Source of the DNA: TMED27 sp050633165
Lineage (GTDB): Bacteria > Pseudomonadota > Alphaproteobacteria > Micavibrionales > Micavibrionaceae
Assembly: GCA_050633165.1 (NCBI GenBank)
Contig: JBOEFZ010000042.1
Span: 1-35,148 of the forward strand
Reading direction: 5' to 3'
Length of the DNA stretch: 35,148 bases
The position numbers and the translations under genes are program-made. The notes below the pieces were generated by a model. That model searched no databases. It had not been told where the DNA came from and saw only the letters and a program-made list of their open reading frames with translations. How positions within the stretch are numbered: position 1 is the first letter of the stretch; every line of letters begins with the position of its first letter. This document shows positions 15,525 through 23,144 of the stretch, piece after piece.

Positions 15525-16578
15525 GTTTATCATTTTCCTCTTCTGTGCCAATCGAAATTCTTAGGCAGTTTTTGGTTTGGGGTTTGGTGGAGAAATCGCG
15601 GAGGATTATGTTGTTTTGGGCGCAGTGTTCCAGGAAGCCGCGCGCGTCTTTCATCTCGGCGAGGAAGAAGTTGGCGTCGGTGTCAAAGATGCGAATGACG
15701 GCGGCGGAGGTTTTGAAGGCTTCTATGACGCGATTTCGTTCGGTTAGGAGTTTGGCGATGTTTTCTTTTGCGATCGTTTGGATTTCCGGTGATAGGACAT
15801 GGAAGGCGGCTTCGATGCTGGCTTGGGGGAGGGGGTATGCGTCCAGAGCTTTGGCCTTTACCAGTGCGACGAAATCGGTGTCGGAGGCGATGAAGCAGCC
15901 CATGCGCATTCCCGCAAAGGCATAGGATTTGGAGAGGGTGCGCAGGATGATCATGTTTGGCGCGGTGTTTAGGTCGTCTAAAATTGAACCTTGGGCGGAG
16001 AATTCGGCGTAGGTTTCATCGACGATCACGATGGCTTTGCCCTCCAATGCGGCGGCGATGCCGAGGATGTCGATGTGGTCGAAGCTGTTTCCTGTTGGAT
16101 TGTTGGGGGAGCAGAGATAGACGAGTTTGACTTCTGGCTTGCTCGCATTTTCGATGATGGATTGTTGGTCGAGAAGGTATGTGCTGTCTTCTTTGATAAG
16201 CGGAACTTCGATGACTTTGGCGGGCATGGCGCGGGCGTCTACGCCGTACATGCCGAAAGCAGGCGTGTTGATGAGGATGGCGTCTTTGCCTGGCTCGCAG
16301 AATATGCGGGTGAGGATCTGGATTGCTTCATCCGCGCCGCGTGTCATGACGATTTGGTTTGGCTCTACGCCATATGCGTGCGCGTAGGCGAGGGCGAGTT
16401 CGGGCGGTTGTGGCTTTGGATAGCGGTTTAGGCCTTCTAATCCCGGTAGTGGGTAGGGGTTTTCATTGGCGTTCAGGAAGATGGTTTCGTCATTCTTCTC
16501 TACTTCCATCCCCGCGGAAACATAGCCGTCGAGATCAATGAAATGCGGGCGGATAAGGGATTTGATTTCTTTTTTCAT
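15496..16578 (-). CDS. hisC: Histidinol-phosphate aminotransferase
   Basis: 360 residues. A PLP aminotransferase of histidine synthesis (imidazole-acetol phosphate to histidinol phosphate). Seen: LNANENPYPLPG (35-46), SPNNPTGN (157-164), VDETYAEF (186-193), the PLP Lys K217 in RTLSKSYAFAGMRMG, and a C-terminal RISIGTEEEN. Paralogues acting on aromatic amino acids share these motifs, so substrate is probable rather than certain. It stands alone, convergent with recF (29-bp overlap) and divergent from gyrB. The ATG lies in an A-rich context without a clear Shine-Dalgarno. Confidence 0.9.
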   Translation of the reverse strand: MKKEIKSLIRPHFIDLDGYVSAGMEVEKNDETIFLNANENPYPLPGLEGLNRYPKPQPPELALAYAHAYGVEPNQIVMTRGADEAIQILTRIFCEPGKDAILINTPAFGMYGVDARAMPAKVIEVPLIKEDSTYLLDQQSIIENASKPEVKLVYLCSPNNPTGNSFDHIDILGIAAALEGKAIVIVDETYAEFSAQGSILDDLNTAPNMIILRTLSKSYAFAGMRMGCFIASDTDFVALVKAKALDAYPLPQASIEAAFHVLSPEIQTIAKENIAKLLTERNRVIEAFKTSAAVIRIFDTDANFFLAEMKDARGFLEHCAQNNIILRDFSTKPQTKNCLRISIGTEEENDKLIALLQSFE

Positions 16579-16611
16579 TTTTGTTGTTTTTCAATGCTTT
16601 GCTATGTGTAA

Positions 16612-16636
16612 AAGCCGCAGGAAAATGCGGTTTTTT
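16612..16636 (+). terminator. Terminator-like hairpin between hisC and gyrB
   Basis: CCGCA (16615-16619) and TGCGG (16626-16630) with loop GGAAAA, flanked by AAA on the left and six T on the right. It points toward gyrB although no plus-strand gene ends here, so it may shield gyrB from antisense/read-through transcription coming across hisC. Confidence 0.5.
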
Positions 16637-16695
16637 CTATGATTGCTTATGTCTGCATGCTATACAAAAACGGTAATAAAAACAAAGAAAAAGAG

Positions 16696-16715
16696 ATCCT
16701 GATTTTTATCAGGAT
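16696..16715 (+). other. Perfect hairpin in the gyrB leader
   Basis: ATCCTGAT - TTTT - ATCAGGAT is a perfect 8-bp stem 16 nt before the gyrB ATG. It could hide or present the ribosome site, or be a repressor site; nothing distinguishes these. Confidence 0.5.
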
Positions 16716-16731
16716 GCGAGAGATAGAATTT

Positions 16732-19203
16732 ATGAGTGATGCAGTGGAAAATACCAATCCTACGGGCGGGGATAATGATGAGTATGGGGCGGATTCGATT
16801 AAGGTTTTGCGGGGGCTGGATGCTGTGCGGAAGCGTCCGGGGATGTATATTGGGGATACGGATGATGGGACAGGCCTGCATCACATGGTCTATGAGGTTG
16901 TTGATAACGCGATTGATGAGAGCCTCGCGGGGTATTGTGATCGGATTGATGTGATTTTGAATGCTGATGGCTCTGTTACCGTGAAGGATAATGGGCGCGG
17001 GATTCCGGTTGGGGAGCATTCGGAAGAGAAATGCTCGGCAGCGCAGGTGATTATGACCCAGCTGCATGCGGGTGGTAAGTTTGATGATAACTCCTATAAG
17101 GTTTCGGGCGGTTTGCACGGGGTTGGTGTTTCGGTTGTTAATGCGCTCTCGGAATATCTCGATCTGAATATCAAGCGTGAGGGCAAGGAATGGCATATGC
17201 GTTTCCGGATGGGGGATGCGGGGGAGGATTTGGTTCCGATTCGTGATCTGGATGATGGTGAGCGGACGGGGACGCAGGTGACGTTTTTGCCTTCGCCCGA
17301 TACGTTTGCGATGACGGAGTTTGATTTTAAGACGCTGGAGAATCGCTTGCGCGAGTTGGCGTTTTTGAACTCCGGTGTGAATATTTATGTTTCTGATAAG
17401 CGGGCGGAGAATGAAGAAGAGTGGCAGGTTTCGCATTTGCATTTTGAGGGCGGGATCGAGAGCTTTGTTGAATATCTGGACCGTACGAAAAAGCCGATGC
17501 TGGATAAGCCGGTTTCCTTGACGACGCATGATGATGCGAGCGGGGTTACGGTTGAGGCGGCGCTCGAATGGACGGATGCGTATCATGAGACGATGCTGTG
17601 TTTTACCAATAATATTCCGCAACGTGATGGCGGGACGCATTTGGCGGGCTTCCGTGGCGCGTTGACGCGTGTGTTGCAAAAATATACCGAAGAGAAGGGC
17701 TTGCTTAAGAAAGAGAAGTTCAAGCTTACCGGTGAGGATATGCGTGAGGGGCTGACATGTGTTTTGTCGGTGAAGGTTCCTGACCCGAAATTTAGCTCGC
17801 AGACGAAGGATAAGTTGGTTTCATCCGAGGTTCGGCCCGTGGTTGAGGGCGCGATTGGTGCGAAATTGGCGGAGTGGCTGGAGGAGAATCCGGCGGAAGG
17901 TAAGGCCATTGTTGCCAAGATTTCCGAGGCCGCGATGGCGCGTGAAGCGGCGCGGCGGGCGCGGGATTTGACGCGGCGTAAGGGCGTTATGGATGTCTCG
18001 AATTTGCCGGGAAAGCTTGCGGATTGCCAATCGAAAGATCCTAGCGTATCCGAGCTGTTTATCGTTGAGGGGGACTCGGCGGGTGGTTCGGCGAAGCAGG
18101 CGCGGGATCGTCATAATCAGGCGATTTTACCCCTGCGTGGGAAGATTTTAAATGTCGAGCGGGCGCGATTTGACCGGATGCTCGGGAGTCAGGAATTGGG
18201 GACGATGATTACGGCGCTTGGGACTTCTATTGGGCCGGATGAGTTTAATATCGAAAAAGCGCGCTATCATAAGATTGTCATTATGACGGATGCGGATGTT
18301 GATGGATCGCATATCCGTACGCTTTTGCTGACGTTCTTTTTCCGGTATATGCCGGAGGTGATCGAGAGGGGCTATCTCTATATCGCGCAGCCGCCGCTGT
18401 TTAAGGTGAAGCGCGGGAATGCGGGTGAGGTTTATCTGAAGGATGAGCGTTCGCTGGATGATTATTTGATCAATGTTGCGCTTGGTGATATGGCGATTAT
18501 TGATGGATCTGGCTCGACACGTACGGGCAATGATTTGGAAGATTTGTTACAGCAAGCGCGGAAATTGCGCAATTCTATCAATGCGTTAACGCAGCGCGCG
18601 GGGAATCGTCGTGTAATTGAACAGGCCGCGATTGTCGGTGCGTTTGATGAAAGCGTACAGCGGGATGAAGCGGCGGGACGTACGCTGGCCGAGAAGGTTG
18701 TGGAACGTTTGAATGTCCGTGCGGCGGCGAATGCGAAGAGCTGGGAAGGGACGTACAGCATTGATGGCGGGTACACATTTTGGCGTACGCGTCGCGGTGT
18801 GACGGAGCGTGTGAAGATTTCCGCCGATCGTGTGCGCTCGCCGGATGCGCTGCGCCTTAACGGGGCGCGGGATTGGTTGCGCGAGGTGTTCGAATCGCCG
18901 GTTGAAATTCGTCAGGGGGATAAGGTTTTGGCGAATGTTAACGGCCCTGCCGCGCTTTATGATCGTGTGATGGAGGCGGGGCGTAAGGGCATGACGATTT
19001 CCCGTTATAAGGGGCTTGGTGAAATGAATCCGGAGCAGCTTTGGGAAACCACGCTTGATCCGAATGTGCGGACTTTGTTACAGGTCGAGGTCGCCGATGC
19101 GATCAAAGCGGATGAAATTTTCTCAACCCTGATGGGCGATGTCGTTGAGCCACGGCGGGAATTTATTCAGGATAATGCGTTGAAAGCGGCGGTTGACGCT
19201 TAA
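16732..19203 (+). CDS. gyrB: DNA gyrase subunit B
   Basis: 823 residues. The ATPase subunit of gyrase (GyrA2B2) introduces negative supercoils. Seen: the GHKL ATPase motifs VVDNAIDESLAGYCD, DNGRGIPV and GGLHGVGVSVVNALSE; TOPRIM motifs LFIVEGDSAGGSAKQARDR and MTDADVDGSHIRTLLLTFFFR; and the C-terminal RYKGLGEMNPEQLWETT. An insert of ~150 residues precedes that final motif, as in other proteobacterial GyrB. The start was placed at MSDAVENTN (16732), consistent with family N-termini; upstream in-frame codons (from 16639) run through the leader hairpin and are Lys/Ile-rich. Only a weak AGAGA ribosome site is seen. Confidence 0.98.
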   Translation: MSDAVENTNPTGGDNDEYGADSIKVLRGLDAVRKRPGMYIGDTDDGTGLHHMVYEVVDNAIDESLAGYCDRIDVILNADGSVTVKDNGRGIPVGEHSEEKCSAAQVIMTQLHAGGKFDDNSYKVSGGLHGVGVSVVNALSEYLDLNIKREGKEWHMRFRMGDAGEDLVPIRDLDDGERTGTQVTFLPSPDTFAMTEFDFKTLENRLRELAFLNSGVNIYVSDKRAENEEEWQVSHLHFEGGIESFVEYLDRTKKPMLDKPVSLTTHDDASGVTVEAALEWTDAYHETMLCFTNNIPQRDGGTHLAGFRGALTRVLQKYTEEKGLLKKEKFKLTGEDMREGLTCVLSVKVPDPKFSSQTKDKLVSSEVRPVVEGAIGAKLAEWLEENPAEGKAIVAKISEAAMAREAARRARDLTRRKGVMDVSNLPGKLADCQSKDPSVSELFIVEGDSAGGSAKQARDRHNQAILPLRGKILNVERARFDRMLGSQELGTMITALGTSIGPDEFNIEKARYHKIVIMTDADVDGSHIRTLLLTFFFRYMPEVIERGYLYIAQPPLFKVKRGNAGEVYLKDERSLDDYLINVALGDMAIIDGSGSTRTGNDLEDLLQQARKLRNSINALTQRAGNRRVIEQAAIVGAFDESVQRDEAAGRTLAEKVVERLNVRAAANAKSWEGTYSIDGGYTFWRTRRGVTERVKISADRVRSPDALRLNGARDWLREVFESPVEIRQGDKVLANVNGPAALYDRVMEAGRKGMTISRYKGLGEMNPEQLWETTLDPNVRTLLQVEVADAIKADEIFSTLMGDVVEPRREFIQDNALKAAVDA

Positions 19204-19300
19204 AAAGCGTCCATATTTGCGCTCTGGACGTCGTTAAATTTCACCTCGCGTACGGAAGTGTACGCTTCGGCTCATTTGCCTCGCCACTTGGCGCTTTTTT
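19202..19300. repeat. Nested palindrome, type A, copy 3
   Basis: The outer arms AAAAAGCG (19202-19209) and CGCTTTTTT (19292-19300) pair; the left arm overlaps the gyrB stop codon. The inner GCGTAC/GTACGC (19248-19253/19260-19265) forms a hairpin. The core GTCGTTAAATTTCACCTCGC and TCGGCTCA.TTGCCT matches the other type A copies. The T-run makes it a good gyrB terminator. Confidence 0.75.
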
Positions 19301-19305
19301 TCTTG

Positions 19306-19342
19306 TCATCCCGAGTGAGGCACAGCGAAGTCGAGGGATCTT
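19306..19342. repeat. Dispersed repeat half-element (TCATCCCGAGTGA...)
   Basis: The stretch TCATCCCGAGTGAGGC...CAGCGAAGTCGAGGGATCTT is a sequence type I recall as a dispersed palindromic repeat in many unrelated bacterial genomes. Only one arm is recognisable here. Recognition is from memory, not from a search. Confidence 0.45.
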
Positions 19343-19470
19343 CCTTAGGTTGCTGCTTGGTCATATTTCTCCACTTCCTAATGGTCGGCAGTTTGTGAAG
19401 TTTAAATTGAAATGACTATAAAGGTGGGATCAGGATAGTTTTTGAATGAGCGCTTTTACGATTGTAAAAA

Positions 19471-19500
19471 TTCTCCGTGACCTCCGTGTCTTGGTGGTTT
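19471..19500. repeat. Dispersed repeat fragment upstream of argS
   Basis: TTCTCCGTGACCTCCGTG followed by TCTTGGTGGTTT resembles the widespread CTCCGTGTCTCGGTGGT-type sequence found between genes in many bacteria. It ends 11 bp before the argS ATG and contains a possible weak -35 (GTGACC) at 17-bp spacing from TAAATA, so it may supply the argS promoter. Confidence 0.4.
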
Positions 19501-19511
19501 AAATACTTCTT

Positions 19512-21263
19512 ATGACTTCATTAGCGAAAAAATTATCTGGGATTGTTGGGGATGTGTTTGCGGGGGAGGGCTTGCCGGCGGAGCTGGGGCTTGTACGGGT
19601 GAGTGATCGGCCGGATTTGTGTCAGTTTCAGTGTAATGGGGCTATGGCGGCCGCGCGTTTTAAAGTGCCGAACAACACCGATGGTGTTGCTTCGGGTGCC
19701 AAAAAGAATCCGCGTGAGATTGCGCAGGGGATTGTTGACATACTGGGTGGTATGGAGATGTTTCAAAAGGTGGACATTGCGGGGCCGGGATTTATTAATC
19801 TGGATGTTACGGATGCCTATTTGGCGGCGCATATTGCCGAAATTGCGGCGGATGAGCATTGCGGTGTTGTGCGCTGTGGCGCTAATAAAACTGCGGTTTT
19901 GGACTATGGTGGGCCGAATGTAGCCAAACCGATGCATGTGGGACATTTGCGCTCTTCCATTATCGGGGATGCGTTGCGGCGGATGATGGTTGCGGCGGGG
20001 TATCGGGCGATTGGTGATGTGCATATGGGCGATTGGGGCACGCCGATGGGGATGATTTTATCCGAGCTGGATATTATCGGGCATGAGGGCGATGTTACGA
20101 TGGCGCAGTTGGCGGAGATTTATCCACGCGCGGCGGGGGATTGTAAGGCCGATCCGGCGCGGATGGAGGCGGCGCGGGCGGCGACGAAGAAATTGCAGGA
20201 TGGGGATGCGGAGTATACGCGGCGTTGGCGGCAATTTATTGATATCTCCATCGCGGGGATGAAGGCGAATTTTGATGCGCTGGGGGTGCATTTTGATGAA
20301 TGGAAGGGCGAGGCGGATGCGCATCCCTTTATCGCCGGTATGGTTGAGGGGTTTCAGGAGAAGGGCATTGCGCGGAAAAGCGATGGCGCGTTGATTGTTG
20401 ATGTCGCGCAAGAAGCGGATAAGAAAGAGATTCCGCCGCTGATTTTGTTGAAATCCGATGGGGCGGTGATGTATTCGACGACGGATTTGGGGACGATTAT
20501 TGACCGTGTGGAGGCGTATGATCCGGATGTTATTGTTTATGTGGTGGATCAGCGGCAAAGCCTTCATTTTGAACAGGTTTTTCGGGCTTCCCGACTGGGT
20601 GGTTTGGTTGATGAGGCGCGTCCGGATTTGGTGTTTGCCGGCTTTGGTACGATGAACGGGACGGATGGGAAGCCGTTTAAGACGCGGGCGGGCGGTGTTA
20701 TGCGCCTTGAGGATTTGATTGCGCAGGGGGTGGATAAGGCGCAGGCGCGGCTTGCAGAAGCGGATTTATCGGATGCGATTGATGATGCAGAGCGCGCAGA
20801 TATTGCGCGCAAGGTCGGGTTGGCGGCGATTAAGTTTGCGGATTTGAGCAATCAGCGGCAATCGGATTACGTGTTTGACCTTGACCGGATGACGTCGTTT
20901 GAGGGGAAGACGGGGCCGTATTTGTTGTATCAGGCGGTGCGGATTGAGAGCTTGCTTGAGAAGGCGGGGGGGGGTATTCAGGGCGCTATTATTGCCGAGG
21001 ATACTAATCGGTCGGTTTTGTTGGTTTTGGCGGAGCTTGCGGATTGTTTTGATACGGCATTGGCCAATTATACGCCGCATGTTTTGTGCGATTATGCGTA
21101 TCGTTTGGCGCAGGCGTTTAGTTCGTTTTATGCGGCATGTCCGATTTTGTCTGAAGAGGATGAGGCGTTGCGTAGCAGTCGTCTTGCGCTATGTGCGCTT
21201 GTGCGGCGGCAGTTGGTGTTTGTCTTAGGCCTGTTGGGTATTCAAGTGCCGGCACGTATGTAA
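19512..21263 (+). CDS. argS: Arginyl-tRNA synthetase
   Basis: 583 residues. A class I synthetase charging tRNA-Arg. Seen: the N-terminal Add1-like domain, the GPNVAKPMHVGHLRSSIIGD block with HIGH-type HVGH at 142-145, the GDVHMGDWGTPMG motif, DQRQSLHFEQVF, and the ArgRS hallmark FEGKTGPYLLYQAVRIESLL replacing a canonical KMSKS. The C-terminal DALR-type anticodon domain ends LVFVLGLLGIQVPARM. No Shine-Dalgarno is visible; a repeat fragment sits right against the start region. Confidence 0.97.
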   Translation: MTSLAKKLSGIVGDVFAGEGLPAELGLVRVSDRPDLCQFQCNGAMAAARFKVPNNTDGVASGAKKNPREIAQGIVDILGGMEMFQKVDIAGPGFINLDVTDAYLAAHIAEIAADEHCGVVRCGANKTAVLDYGGPNVAKPMHVGHLRSSIIGDALRRMMVAAGYRAIGDVHMGDWGTPMGMILSELDIIGHEGDVTMAQLAEIYPRAAGDCKADPARMEAARAATKKLQDGDAEYTRRWRQFIDISIAGMKANFDALGVHFDEWKGEADAHPFIAGMVEGFQEKGIARKSDGALIVDVAQEADKKEIPPLILLKSDGAVMYSTTDLGTIIDRVEAYDPDVIVYVVDQRQSLHFEQVFRASRLGGLVDEARPDLVFAGFGTMNGTDGKPFKTRAGGVMRLEDLIAQGVDKAQARLAEADLSDAIDDAERADIARKVGLAAIKFADLSNQRQSDYVFDLDRMTSFEGKTGPYLLYQAVRIESLLEKAGGGIQGAIIAEDTNRSVLLVLAELADCFDTALANYTPHVLCDYAYRLAQAFSSFYAACPILSEEDEALRSSRLALCALVRRQLVFVLGLLGIQVPARM

Positions 21264-21371
21264 GTCAGTGTTGGCATTCCTGCGTGGGCGGGGATTTTTG
21301 ATGTTTTGGCAAGGGGTCTCCGTTTTCACGGGGATGCTAAATGTTGTGGGCTTGTCTAGAACTGTGCTATC

Positions 21372-21399
21372 TTGACATTTGGTTGTTATTGGCTATGAT
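21372..21399 (+). promoter_or_regulatory. Promoter of the Fic-like gene; leaderless layout
   Basis: TTGACA (21372-21377), 16-bp spacer, TATGAT (21394-21399), then six bases to the ATG at 21406. Transcription should begin at or very near the start codon. No Shine-Dalgarno exists. Confidence 0.7.
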
Positions 21400-21405
21400 C
21401 TTCAT

Positions 21406-22305
21406 ATGCTTGGGATAAATCGTATACAGATTTCACATGAATTGCTTTGTCAGGTCGCGGATATTGATGCGTTTAAGGGGTTTTGGAGTGGGGTAGAGCG
21501 GCATAGTACGGGGCTTAAATTGCTTGGGGATGTTGCGGAGCATGGGGCGGATTTTTCGGATGTGCTTGGGCTTTTGAAAACACAGGCGATTGATCGTAAT
21601 ATTATTCTTGCGCTTTACCGGACGCAGGCGGGAGATGCAGCGGCGGAGTTTCGCGATGCGGTTGTTCCGTTGGAGATTGAAGATGCCAGCCAGTCGGTTG
21701 GTATTATTGATGTCGCGGCGGTGAAGGATATTGCGCCGCTGCTTGATAAATTATGTGATTGGGTGAATGGTGCGCTTGGCGATGGAGGTGAGACGCATCC
21801 TTTGTTCGTTGCGGCCGTGTTTGTGGCGGTGTTTTTGCAGATTGCGCCGTTTGCGCGCGGGAATGTGAAGCTGGTGCGGTTTTTGTTGATGTTGATTTTA
21901 TTGAAGGCGGGGTATGTGTATGCGCCGTATGTTTCGCTTGCACCGATGATGGAGGCGCGGGCGGAGGCGTTTTATCGGGCTTTGCGGGATAATCAGGCGA
22001 GTTTGGAGGCAGGGAAGCCGGATTGGCGTGGGTGGCTCGGGTTCTTTTTGGGTTTACTTGCTGCGCAAAAGGATGTGTTGCAGGCGCGGTTAGAGGCGGA
22101 TGTGGTCGAGGTGAAGGATATGCCTGAGCTTTCCACGCGGATTTTGGCGTTGTTTAAGGATCATCAACGGTTGCAGATGAATGATATTATGCGCATGACG
22201 CGCGGGCGGCGGGCGACGATTAAGCTGCGGCTTAAGGAATTGCTTGGGGCGGGGTATTTGCATCGCCATGGTGGCGGGCGGAGCACTTGGTATAGTCTGG
22301 TTTAG
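21406..22305 (+). CDS. Fic-fold protein with degenerate active site and C-terminal winged helix
   Basis: 299 residues. The N-terminal segment (QVADIDAFKGFWSG, 16-29) is the helix that precedes many Fic domains. Residues ~130-190 align with the Fic core: HPLFVAAVFVAVFLQIAPFARGN (131-153) sits where Fic has the inhibitory/active loop HPFxxGNGRxxR. Here the motif reads APFARGNVKLVR (147-158): the catalytic His is Ala, the second GNGR Gly is Val, and the first Arg position is Lys. The C-terminus (240-299, LSTRILALFKDHQRLQMNDIMRM... to GAGYLHRHGGGRSTWYSL) is a winged-helix like those following Fic domains. Active Fic enzymes AMPylate proteins; this one probably cannot and may act as a DNA-binding or scaffolding pseudo-enzyme. 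The start at 21406 was chosen because an upstream TTG start would lie inside the promoter. Confidence 0.7.
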   Translation: MLGINRIQISHELLCQVADIDAFKGFWSGVERHSTGLKLLGDVAEHGADFSDVLGLLKTQAIDRNIILALYRTQAGDAAAEFRDAVVPLEIEDASQSVGIIDVAAVKDIAPLLDKLCDWVNGALGDGGETHPLFVAAVFVAVFLQIAPFARGNVKLVRFLLMLILLKAGYVYAPYVSLAPMMEARAEAFYRALRDNQASLEAGKPDWRGWLGFFLGLLAAQKDVLQARLEADVVEVKDMPELSTRILALFKDHQRLQMNDIMRMTRGRRATIKLRLKELLGAGYLHRHGGGRSTWYSLV

Positions 22306-22310
22306 CGGTT

Positions 22311-23144
22311 CTAACGCGCCAATAAAACGTGGTTTAATTGATAGTTACCAGCGTTCGTTGTGTTTTGTCTGCAAAATGTACTTTTTCCTGCTATTTCAGT
22401 AATTTCATCGCCGAATATATCTGCTTGCGGGGCTCCAAATGTTCCAATGAATGTTCCTCCATCTATGGGGGCAGTATTGTCTTCTATTGGTGGTACGTTA
22501 CCGGAGTTTGGTATGCTAAAGTAATCGTTAATTTTCATGCAGACATCAATGTTCAAGTGATTTAATTTTATCATTAATTCTGATTCAGCGGTTCCGATGT
22601 TTTGAACTGGGATGCCGCCATTGAAGCGCCATAGCCCAAAAATGCTGTTAGCAGAGAAAGATTGATCTAAATAGTTTAGGTCTGGGGCGCGATAATTTAT
22701 TTTGCCGCCTGTAGGCGAAAAGACCTTACATTTGTCTCTGGTTCCATATGTGTATGTAGTGTTTGCTGGATTTTCAAAACTGATTTCATTTTCAGAGCAG
22801 CCTTTGCGCCGTACGCGATCAACGGCTCTTTGTATATTTTGTACGTAGTTTATGATTTCACTGGCGGCGAGTTCGGCTTCGCGTTTGGAGAGGTTGGAGG
22901 TTGTTGTGCTGTGGAAGCCGCGGGAGACGGTCATGGCCAGAGCGGCGAAGAGGACGATGCCGATGAGGATGAACATGAAGGCGTTGCCGGATTCGGGTGA
23001 CGGGTGACGGGTGACGGTGAGCGGTTTATTTATTTCGTTATTACGAGGGGCATCGCGACGCGGCAATCCATCACCTGAGCTATCGAATAGAGCAGGAGAT
23101 GGATTGCTTCGCTGCGCTCGCAATGACGGGAGGGGATTAGGCAT
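22311..23144 (-). CDS. Protein Y: single-pass membrane protein encoded after dotL; repeat-derived N-terminus
   Basis: About 277 residues from the ATG at 23144, whose codon overlaps the dotL stop region (ATGCCTAA), so translational coupling is likely; a longer frame to 23177 is possible. Residues ~1-45 (containing LRAQRSNP and GLPRRDAPRN) are encoded by an inserted palindromic repeat (23036-23128) and a GGGTGAC tandem. The native protein seems to begin near ESGNAFMFILIGIVLFAALA, a membrane helix (~54-73). It is followed by a helical segment (LSKREAELAASEIINYVQNIQRAVDRV) and a globular tail with several Cys. This layout (N-terminal helix, then coil, then a beta-rich head) is pilin/pseudopilin-like, but no prepilin peptidase Glu is clear. 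Function unknown; the position suggests a role with the DotL/DotM complex. Confidence 0.65.
   Translation of the reverse strand: MPNPLPSLRAQRSNPSPALFDSSGDGLPRRDAPRNNEINKPLTVTRHPSPESGNAFMFILIGIVLFAALAMTVSRGFHSTTTSNLSKREAELAASEIINYVQNIQRAVDRVRRKGCSENEISFENPANTTYTYGTRDKCKVFSPTGGKINYRAPDLNYLDQSFSANSIFGLWRFNGGIPVQNIGTAESELMIKLNHLNIDVCMKINDYFSIPNSGNVPPIEDNTAPIDGGTFIGTFGAPQADIFGDEITEIAGKSTFCRQNTTNAGNYQLNHVLLAR
22995..23015. repeat. GGGTGAC x3 tandem repeat
   Basis: Three perfect tandem copies of GGGTGAC (22995-23015) followed by a partial one, inside the 5' part of gene Y. Related GGGTGAC/GGTTTC units occur in the dotL 3' end (about 23229-23256), where they encode the ETRHPKPE-type tail. Confidence 0.7.
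23036..23128. mobile_element. MITE-like palindromic repeat inserted in gene Y
   Basis: Imperfect terminal inverted repeats: 23036-23072 (begins CGTTATTACGAGG, ends GCAATCCATC) and 23098-23128 (begins GATGGATTGC, ends GCTCGCAATGACG). This is the familiar CGTCATTGCGAGC...GCAATCC type of dispersed element. It stays in frame within gene Y and encodes the LRAQRSNP...PRRDAPRN peptide typical of such insertions. It carries no transposase. Confidence 0.75.
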
